A stretch of 6,208 bases of DNA from an uncultured Elusimicrobia bacterium (GTDB taxonomy: Bacteria; RUG730): positions 1 through 6,208 of the forward strand of contig ONXP01000017.1 of the NCBI GenBank assembly GCA_900321865.1. The letters run 5' to 3'. A program made the position numbers and the translations under genes. Positions 1 to 5,196 of this stretch are shown here, in pieces. The notes beneath the pieces were generated by a model that was not told the origin of the DNA, made no database searches, and was given only the letters and a program-made list of their open reading frames with translations. The stretch's first letter is position 1; each line of letters starts with the position of its first letter.

Positions 1-307
1 ATATCGTTATTGCATCCATATCTGAATCTATAAGAGAAATTAAATTTTTGTCGTCAGATGCTTCTTTATTTTTATGTCTAGTGCTACCAAAAGCAACGAG
101 CTTACTATGTTTTAATTTTAAATCTTTCACAAGAGAAAACAATTCTAAATCTTTCGTATTCGAACTAGGCCAACCACACTCTATATAATCAATTCCTACT
201 TCATCTAACTTTTTAATAATTTTTATTTTATCCTCATTTGAAAACGAGATTCCTTCTGTCTGAGCTCCATCCCTTAAGGTTGTATCGTATATTTTTATTT
301 TTTCCAT
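1..307 (-). CDS. cimA: (R)-citramalate synthase, N-terminal part (cut by window edge)
   Basis: This is the first 102 codons of a gene that runs off the left edge. CimA condenses acetyl-CoA with pyruvate to give citramalate, the first step of the threonine-independent route to 2-oxobutyrate and isoleucine, in the cytoplasm. The translation opens MEKIKIYDTTLRDG. DTTLRDG (residues 8-14) is the signature of the DRE-TIM metallolyase/HMGL-like family and carries the catalytic Arg and the metal-binding Asp. The CimA branch, rather than 2-isopropylmalate or homocitrate synthase, is suggested by YIECGWPSSN (41-50), AFGSTRH (72-78) and the DDKNL stretch (85-89). The start is ATG at 305-307 with a GGTGAT ribosome site just before it. 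It lies 13 bases after the DUF4139 gene stop, so it is probably the next cistron of the same operon. The C-terminal regulatory domain is outside the window, so completeness and feedback control cannot be judged. Confidence 0.88.
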   Translation of the reverse strand, partial: MEKIKIYDTTLRDGAQTEGISFSNEDKIKIIKKLDEVGIDYIECGWPSSNTKDLELFSLVKDLKLKHSKLVAFGSTRHKNKEASDDKNLISLIDSDMDAITI

Positions 308-310
308 AAT

Positions 311-316
311 ATCACC
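311..316 (-). promoter_or_regulatory. Ribosome binding site of cimA
   Basis: GGTGAT on the minus strand lies 3 bases before the cimA ATG. The spacing is short and the match to the Shine-Dalgarno consensus is only partial. It sits in the 13-base gap after the upstream stop codon, so cimA translation may depend partly on coupling to the upstream gene. Confidence 0.5.
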
Positions 317-320
317 AAAA

Positions 321-1658
321 TTATTTTTTTATAAAAGAATATTTTATTTTTTTAGAACTATTCCCAGCTAACTCTATATCAAAAGATATTGAGTTTTTAT
401 TAACAATTTTATAGTCTTCACTAGAATTTAAAATTTCAAAAATTCCATCAAAAATTTCTATAACTTTTACTTTCACCGTTTGGTTATAGAGATTATTTAT
501 TATTAATTCAAAGCCTACTTCAATATTAGAATTTTTTAATTCTTTATAACTTATTTGCTTTTTCAAAAGATAAACATTAGGATTTATATCTGTTTTTAAA
601 TTTACATATCCACCTTTTTGGGTAGTTTCCAAAAAATTATTTCTAGATAAAACATAATTTTCTAAATCTTGATCTTTTTTGTAAATGTCAATTTCACCAA
701 ACGGAAAATCATAATCTGTATTATTCTCAAAATAAAGTTTATCTTCTGCATATATTTTTTTATAAGAAATTTGCCCTATATCATCAATCTCATCATTAAT
801 TTCAAAAATTTCTTTTACATCAATATCTTTTACTTCAAAAAACTTTAATTGTTTTACAGTTTCATTTTTCAAATAATAATTTTTTTTTAACCCGTAGCTA
901 GAAACATTATTTAACCCCTGATCAAACCTAGGTAAAATAATATTTTTAAAAAAAATATTATTTTCATTTGACAAAACTATATTTAAATTAAAATCTAATA
1001 AATCTATTCCAGATTTGTTATACAAAAGAATAAAACTTTCTAAAAAAGATTTTTTTCCGTCCATAAATAAATTATAATGAGTCTCATAATATAAATTATT
1101 TATAAAATATGAAATTTCTAAAGGAATACTTGTAACACTTTTTAACATTTCACCATATACATACAAAACATCGTTATCATAATAAGTTTTATCCAATTTT
1201 AAAGCTAAATCTGAAAAATTTTCTAAATAAATTTTATTATTAACAGAATAATATAAAATATTATCTTTAAAATTTAAAATTTTACATTTTATAAACTCTT
1301 TTCCATTTTCAAAATTTCTCGTTTTTATATAAATTTCTTTATTAATTAAATCATAAATATCAAAATCTTTTATCTTTTTTGATAAATAATTTATTCTAAA
1401 ATCTTCACTATATGTTCTAATACTATTAAATAAAATATTTTTTCCAAATCCATGAATTTTTAAGAATGCTGTTTTATTAATAGAGTTAATTATTTCAGGT
1501 GATAATAATCTAAAATCTTTTACAAAAGCCTTATTATTCTGGTAAAAAAATATATCCATTTTTCTAGGAGAAATTAAATCATTCTCATCATTATAAGAAA
1601 AAAGGAAATTTACACAAAAAACAGAAAATAATAAAAATAAAATATTATACTTTTTCAT
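321..1658 (-). CDS. Exported DUF4139 domain-containing protein
   Basis: A 445-residue protein with an N-terminal Sec signal (KK, then hydrophobic residues 6-20, likely cleaved near FLFS/Y at 21-22). Cys15 lies inside the hydrophobic core without a lipobox, so a soluble periplasmic or surface protein is more likely than a lipoprotein. Three blocks match the DUF4139 family as I know it. Residues 36-60 form a YQNNKAFVKD-type opening strand. Residues 101-152 are a small beta domain (YDLINKEIYIK, then ILYYSVNNKIYLENFSDL). The core follows, with LEISYFINNLYYETHYNL at 180-197 and an N-x-SG element near 214-217. The C-terminal beta region (387-445) has NLYNQTVKVKVIEIFDG and ends in a typical KKIKYSFIKK strand. 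The long coiled coil of the eukaryote-like members is absent. The function of the family is unknown in bacteria. It lies 3 bases after the FlgT-like lipoprotein gene, which suggests a shared envelope role. Confidence 0.72.
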   Translation of the reverse strand: MKKYNILFLLFSVFCVNFLFSYNDENDLISPRKMDIFFYQNNKAFVKDFRLLSPEIINSINKTAFLKIHGFGKNILFNSIRTYSEDFRINYLSKKIKDFDIYDLINKEIYIKTRNFENGKEFIKCKILNFKDNILYYSVNNKIYLENFSDLALKLDKTYYDNDVLYVYGEMLKSVTSIPLEISYFINNLYYETHYNLFMDGKKSFLESFILLYNKSGIDLLDFNLNIVLSNENNIFFKNIILPRFDQGLNNVSSYGLKKNYYLKNETVKQLKFFEVKDIDVKEIFEINDEIDDIGQISYKKIYAEDKLYFENNTDYDFPFGEIDIYKKDQDLENYVLSRNNFLETTQKGGYVNLKTDINPNVYLLKKQISYKELKNSNIEVGFELIINNLYNQTVKVKVIEIFDGIFEILNSSEDYKIVNKNSISFDIELAGNSSKKIKYSFIKK

Positions 1659-1661
1659 ATT

Positions 1662-2690
1662 TTATTCCTTTGTTTTTTCTAAAAATACTTTAAAGTGATC
1701 AATTTTTTTAATTAAAAACTCATTTAAAGAAGATAAATTTTTTATAAAAGATTCAATATCAGAATTTTTACAATAAACATTTAAAACTAAAGAATTGTTT
1801 TCAAAATTTTTTATTTTAACTTCTTTGACATTTGCAAATGCTTGAATTTTATTTTTTATTGCAATAACGTCATCAAGACTTTTAGATGCAGAAATAAAAA
1901 TTTCTATCAAAATATTTCTATCAAAATAATCATAAATATCTTCATAAATCACTTCTAAAACTAAATTAACAACTTTTTCTATAGAATTTTTACTAGCTTC
2001 AGCAGAATTAACCCCTACACCTTTGTTTTCAAAACTATAAATTTTTATTAGTTTATTAGTCTTACTATCTAAAACTTTTAAATCTATTTTAGCTAAATAG
2101 CTTTTTATTCCTTTTATATCAAAGGCAAAAAATGTTTTAACATTTCCATAAATAAAAATATCAAAATTTTCGTTTTTGTCTAATAAAGTTACTCTTCTGT
2201 TTAAAAAAAACGAAGAAATAATATTTTTTGCGATGTTTTGATTAGATAAAACATCGTCAACATACTCGTCAATATTGATAAAAATTTTAGGATTTCCTAT
2301 TTTTTTATAGTCATAATCTTTTATTTTTAAAGTAGGAGGCTCTTTTTTTACTTTTGATTTTATTTTTACTTTATAAAAATTACCATCTCTCGTCTCTTTT
2401 AAAATTTCATATTTTTCTATATAACCATTGGTAGTAGATAAAATATTTTCATCCAAAAGTATAGATTTAGAAATTTCCATATCTTGAGAAATATAAACCC
2501 CTAAAACTTTATGCAAGGCTTCCTTTAAAGCATCAAGCACTGCAAGATGTCTGGCATCAACAACATTTTCAGAATAAATAGGAGCCATACCACTAGAAAC
2601 TACCTTTTCAGATTTAGAATCTTTTAATATAAAACAAGACTGAAAAAACAATGAAAAAAGAGGAAAAAAGACTAAAAATTTTTTATTCAT
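1662..2690 (-). CDS. Putative lipoprotein with FlgT-like N-terminal domain
   Basis: A 342-residue envelope protein. The signal sequence (residues 1-18) ends FFQSC, and Cys19 is the probable lipidated residue. The lipobox is imperfect (Phe at -3, Gln at -2). Residues 30-115 resemble the N-terminal domain of flagellar assembly protein T. They show SSGMAPIYSENVVDAR, an Ala-rich helix (AVLDALKEALHKVLGVYIS, 50-68), an STTNGYIEKYEIL turn (85-97) and the strand FYKVKIKSKV (105-114). Residues 131-255 form a second alpha/beta domain (PKIFINIDEY, then FDIFIYGNVKTFFAF) like the middle domain of FlgT or CsgG-type proteins. Residues 259-335 form a third alpha/beta unit with the pattern strand-helix-VKEVKIKNFENNSLVLNVY-helix. 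In Vibrio, FlgT builds the H-ring around the flagellar basal body; the role here is unknown. The start ATG overlaps the upstream LPP20 gene by 8 bases. No strong ribosome site is seen, so translational coupling is likely. Confidence 0.68.
   Translation of the reverse strand: MNKKFLVFFPLFSLFFQSCFILKDSKSEKVVSSGMAPIYSENVVDARHLAVLDALKEALHKVLGVYISQDMEISKSILLDENILSTTNGYIEKYEILKETRDGNFYKVKIKSKVKKEPPTLKIKDYDYKKIGNPKIFINIDEYVDDVLSNQNIAKNIISSFFLNRRVTLLDKNENFDIFIYGNVKTFFAFDIKGIKSYLAKIDLKVLDSKTNKLIKIYSFENKGVGVNSAEASKNSIEKVVNLVLEVIYEDIYDYFDRNILIEIFISASKSLDDVIAIKNKIQAFANVKEVKIKNFENNSLVLNVYCKNSDIESFIKNLSSLNEFLIKKIDHFKVFLEKTKE
1665..1670 (-). promoter_or_regulatory. Ribosome binding site of the DUF4139 gene
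   Basis: AAGGAA on the minus strand lies 6 bases before the ATG at 1656-1658. It is formed by the last two sense codons (Lys-Glu) of the upstream lipoprotein gene, so the two genes cannot be separated without altering one of them. The site supports the chosen start. Confidence 0.7.
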
Positions 2691-3153
2691 TGTCTATATT
2701 AATGCCTTGTTTTTTTAAATATTTTTTAGACAATCTAAGAGAAACCACACATCCATCATCACTAGTCCATTCCGTTCTAATAATTTCTGCATTTTTAATA
2801 ATAGCATCTAACTTCGTTTTCATTTCTGAATCGGTTTCCATAGCTTTTTCTACGGTAATTCCACCTGATAAATTTACACCTTTTAATAAACTTAAAATAT
2901 TATACTGAGCATTAACTATAGCTGCATTTCTAGAAGTTGCCATTTTTTGGGTTCTATTAGTCAAATTCTGATCCGCAGCTCCAATTCCTTTTGCAAAAAT
3001 ATAATCTTTATCTATTCCTTCTTCTATCCATTCTTTTTTTATATTACCATTATTTTCAACTAATTTTTTATTATTAACATTAACGCAAGCAAAAATCGCC
3101 ATTAATACAAATGAAACAAAAATAAAAGTAAAAAATAATTTTTTTGTAAACAT
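2683..3153 (-). CDS. LPP20-family lipoprotein
   Basis: A 156-residue lipoprotein. Hydrophobic residues 6-22 end in the lipobox I-F-A-C, so Cys23 should be lipidated and the protein anchored in the outer membrane or held at the inner membrane. The mature part matches the LPP20 family (Helicobacter Lpp20, Vibrio FlgP). It has KKEWIEEGIDKDYIFAKGIG (39-58) followed by a long helix with regular Ala/Asn spacing (MATSRNAAIVNAQYNILSLL, 71-90). A KGVNLSGG turn (91-98) and a helix of charged residues come next, and the closing strand is CVVSLRLSKKYL (135-146). The length is typical for the family. FlgP forms the basal disk or outer-membrane ring of polar flagella; other LPP20 proteins are surface lipoproteins of unknown role. 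The gene lies 28 bases after the CsgG-like gene and overlaps the FlgT-like gene by 8 bases (ATGAATAA), which points to co-production with it. Confidence 0.8.
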   Translation of the reverse strand: MFTKKLFFTFIFVSFVLMAIFACVNVNNKKLVENNGNIKKEWIEEGIDKDYIFAKGIGAADQNLTNRTQKMATSRNAAIVNAQYNILSLLKGVNLSGGITVEKAMETDSEMKTKLDAIIKNAEIIRTEWTSDDGCVVSLRLSKKYLKKQGINIDNE

Positions 3154-3162
3154 TATAAATAA

Positions 3163-3167
3163 CTCCT
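3163..3167 (-). promoter_or_regulatory. Ribosome binding site of the LPP20 gene
   Basis: AGGAG on the minus strand lies 9 bases before the ATG at 3151-3153, within the 28-base gap that is the longest in the window. It is one of the better Shine-Dalgarno matches here and supports the chosen start. Confidence 0.75.
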
Positions 3168-3181
3168 AAAAATTTTTAATA

Positions 3182-3883
3182 TTACCTTCTATTTTTAAAA
3201 TTTTCAGCATTAACTCTAGCATTTGATTTTTGAAGAGCAATATGCCTTCTTACTCTATGTTTATATGCATTAAAATTTTTTAATTGCCTCTCAGACTCTA
3301 AAATACCACCATTATTATAATCATAAGTAGTATGCGATCTTATAGAAAAATCTTCTTTAAAAAGCTCTATATAACTAATATTTAATAGCTCCATTGTATT
3401 AGTCTCTATAACTTTAAAATTGATTCCTATTTTGTCATTTTTGATATCAAAAATTTTTCCAACTATTATAGCATCAGCACCTAAAAATTCTCCCAAAGTC
3501 TTACACATTTTAGGATCGATTAATCCAGCAGATTCTAATTTTTTCTCTTCTAAAACCTTGTCTATATTTTGTCTGTCAACTACTCTACAAATTTTACTAT
3601 CCAATAGCTCTTCTAAAAATTTTTCATAAATACTGGATTTTAGATTACTATTAAACCGTCCTTCAATTTCAAAAGGTAATACCGCAACAATAGGAGAAAA
3701 AATTTTATTACTAATAACGGTAACATTCTTATTTTTATAAGTTGTTTTTGACATAAAAAATTCATTTTTTTTAAAATCTTTTATAACTTTTTTAAAAATT
3801 TTTGTACTGGAAAATAAAAAACTATTCATAAACATAAACAAAAAAATAAAAGAAATCCCTTTTAAAAAAAATTTTTTATTCAT
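3182..3883 (-). CDS. CsgG/FlgO-like secreted protein
   Basis: A 233-residue protein. Residues 1-25 form a signal sequence (NKKFF, then ISFIFLFMFMNSFLFSS) with no Cys, so it is not a lipoprotein, unlike E. coli CsgG. Residues 64-172 carry the CsgG-type fold also seen in FlgO and LpoB. This includes VAVLPFE (66-72), a helix of YEKFLEELLDS type (86-96), VVDRQNIDKVLEEKKLESAG (101-120), LGEFLGADAIIVGKI (130-144) and a closing strand at 153-168. The protein is shorter than CsgG, and I see no clear extra beta-hairpins for a pore, so a periplasmic scaffold is more likely than a secretion channel. The last 50 residues are a polar tail rich in Asn, Arg and His (KHRVRRH at 208-214, ending NRR), which is unusual for the family. 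It starts 2 bases after the TPR gene stop. Its neighbours suggest it forms a complex with the two lipoproteins. Confidence 0.75.
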   Translation of the reverse strand: MNKKFFLKGISFIFLFMFMNSFLFSSTKIFKKVIKDFKKNEFFMSKTTYKNKNVTVISNKIFSPIVAVLPFEIEGRFNSNLKSSIYEKFLEELLDSKICRVVDRQNIDKVLEEKKLESAGLIDPKMCKTLGEFLGADAIIVGKIFDIKNDKIGINFKVIETNTMELLNISYIELFKEDFSIRSHTTYDYNNGGILESERQLKNFNAYKHRVRRHIALQKSNARVNAENFKNRR

Positions 3884-3885
3884 AT

Positions 3886-4518
3886 TTACTTCCCTTCTAA
3901 AAATGAAATTCTATTATCTATAAAAGAATTTTCTTTCCCATTATAAAAAATATTTTTCATAGTAGTATAAATCTTTATAGCTTCTTCTTTTTTATTCATC
4001 AATTCATAACACCTGGCTATCGCTTTATATGAATTATTTACTAGATAACTATCTGGAAAATCTGAGATAATTTTATTAAAATTTTCTATAGCTTTTTCAT
4101 ATTGACCCAAAGACTCATAAGAATAAGCCAGTCCATCTAAAAAAACCAATAAAAATTCATCTTTTTTATAATTTTCTGTCAAAGTTTTATATATTTCTAA
4201 GGCCTTATCGTATTTTTTCAAATTATATAAACTTTTAGCTTTCATAAATAACGATAATTTTTGATAATTATCAACTTTTTTATGATTTTTCAAGAAATTG
4301 TCAGCTAATTCTATTGCCAATTCAAAATCTTTTGAATAATATTTAGCCTCAATTTCAACAAACTGATTTAAAATTTTATTAGATTGAGATTTTTTATAAT
4401 TGATAGTCAAAGGAATTAAAGCTATAACAAAAATAAAAACCACGAGATAAATAATTAACTGATCCAAATTGGATTTGCACCAAAAAACTATTCTGTCAAA
4501 AACATTATACTCCATCAT
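3886..4518 (-). CDS. Membrane-anchored TPR protein (YfgM-like layout)
   Basis: A 210-residue protein with one N-terminal membrane segment (about residues 20-39, LIIYLVVFIFVIALIPLTIN). It is preceded by a short cytoplasmic tail and followed by KK, and the rest is helical repeats. At least four TPR-like units are visible. They begin near residues 50, 84, 120 and 157, and the clearest are AKSLYNLKKYDKALEIYKTL and GLAYSYESLGQYEKAIENFN. Length and topology resemble YfgM, an inner-membrane TPR protein that works with SecYEG and periplasmic chaperones. Sequence identity cannot be judged by eye, and TPR proteins of this type also serve as general scaffolds. It overlaps the PHP gene by 4 bases (ATGA). 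A second ATG at 4513-4515 is an equally possible start, giving 209 residues. A weak GTGAG site lies upstream. It ends 2 bases before the CsgG-like gene, so it may assist that block. Confidence 0.78.
   Translation of the reverse strand: MMEYNVFDRIVFWCKSNLDQLIIYLVVFIFVIALIPLTINYKKSQSNKILNQFVEIEAKYYSKDFELAIELADNFLKNHKKVDNYQKLSLFMKAKSLYNLKKYDKALEIYKTLTENYKKDEFLLVFLDGLAYSYESLGQYEKAIENFNKIISDFPDSYLVNNSYKAIARCYELMNKKEEAIKIYTTMKNIFYNGKENSFIDNRISFLEGK
3889..3897 (-). promoter_or_regulatory. Ribosome binding site of the CsgG-like gene
   Basis: GAAGGGAAG on the minus strand lies 5 bases before the ATG at 3881-3883. It is encoded by the last codons (Glu-Gly-Lys) of the TPR gene. This strong site fixes the start and ties the TPR gene to the envelope block. 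Confidence 0.75.
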
Positions 4519-5180
4519 AAATTTTTCTCACTTTTTTTACATCTATTTAACAATTCTCTAGAATTTTTATTCATAATTTTATAATCATCCTCTTTAATAT
4601 TAAATCTTGATAAAACTTTTAAAATGTCATCATACTTTAATATATTTTCATAAATATGAACATCATTATTACAAACTAATTTTCCACCAAGACTTTTTAC
4701 TTTTTCAAAAATAATTCCATTAGTTTCTCTATGACTAGGCCTTGTTGTAATTTCTAAATACACATTATTTTTAATAGAAAGACTTATATCCTCATCCGTC
4801 AAATATCCAGGATGAGCTAAAATATCTACTCCGGCTTCTATCGCTGCCCTATTAGTGCCACTCGGAACATTTTCAGAATCTGTTTCCCCGTGAACAACAA
4901 CAATATCAGCCCCATAACCCCTTACTAAAAAAGCCAATTCTTTAATTCTATTAGGTGGAACATATGTCAATTCTACTCCAGAATAAACTTCAATATCATA
5001 TTCTTTTTCTAGCATTTTTTTTTCTTTGTTTACAGCATCTATGACTGATTTATAATTCGAAAAAGAAACATGATCAGTTATAGCAACAGCCTCATATCCT
5101 GCATTTTTTTCGGAAAAAACTAATTCCGAAATACTTAAAGCTCCGTCACTCATAAAGGTATGTGTGTGTAAATCTATCAA
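4515..5180 (-). CDS. PHP-domain metal-dependent phosphoesterase
   Basis: A 221-residue cytoplasmic protein of the PHP (polymerase and histidinol phosphatase) superfamily. The full metal-binding set is visible: H5-x-H7 and D12 in DLHTHTFMSDG, H37 in ITDHV, E70 in SGVEL, H97 in VVHGE, H123 in AHPG, and D173-x-H175 in NNDVH. The enzyme should therefore be active, with about three divalent metals. Close relatives are annotated as histidinol phosphate phosphatase domain proteins, but no his gene is in view and the true substrate is unknown. The start is TTG at 5178-5180. It is supported by a GGAGA site 6 bases upstream and because the conserved DLHTH motif begins two residues later. An ATG at 5191-5193 is in another frame. 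The gene follows the SulP gene by 16 bases and overlaps the TPR gene by 4 bases. Confidence 0.88.
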   Translation of the reverse strand: MIDLHTHTFMSDGALSISELVFSEKNAGYEAVAITDHVSFSNYKSVIDAVNKEKKMLEKEYDIEVYSGVELTYVPPNRIKELAFLVRGYGADIVVVHGETDSENVPSGTNRAAIEAGVDILAHPGYLTDEDISLSIKNNVYLEITTRPSHRETNGIIFEKVKSLGGKLVCNNDVHIYENILKYDDILKVLSRFNIKEDDYKIMNKNSRELLNRCKKSEKNL

Positions 5181-5186
5181 AATAAA

Positions 5187-5191
5187 TCTCC
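5187..5191 (-). promoter_or_regulatory. Ribosome binding site for the TTG start of the PHP gene
   Basis: GGAGA on the minus strand with 6 bases to the TTG codon. Canonical sequence and spacing make TTG the start. The nearest in-frame ATG is codon 10, which would remove the essential HxH metal motif. Confidence 0.8.
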
Positions 5192-5196
5192 ATTTT

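Noticed and set aside
880-888. Run of nine T inside the DUF4139 gene (and a similar run at 5015-5023 in the PHP gene) as possible phase-variation tracts
   Set aside because: Runs of this length are common in very AT-rich coding DNA, both reading frames are intact, and neither gene is a typical phase-variable surface antigen at this position.
321-1658. Lipoprotein assignment for the DUF4139 protein because of Cys15
   Set aside because: The residues before it (SVF) do not fit a lipobox and hydrophobic sequence continues after the Cys, so an ordinary cleaved signal is more likely.
2651-2908. Plus-strand open frame of 85 codons
   Set aside because: It lies opposite the start of the FlgT-like gene and the LPP20 gene, both well supported by domain patterns. 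It has no ribosome site of note and no recognisable protein pattern; it is a shadow frame.
3167-3178. Perfect 12-base palindrome (TAAAAATTTTTA) between the CsgG-like and LPP20 genes
   Set aside because: It is made only of A and T and has no loop or GC stem, so it is too weak for a terminator. Such palindromes are expected by chance at this base composition.
3420-3629. Plus-strand open frame of 69 codons
   Set aside because: It lies opposite the conserved core of the CsgG-like gene. Its Ser/Leu/Ile-rich composition is what the reverse of Asp/Glu/Lys-rich coding gives.
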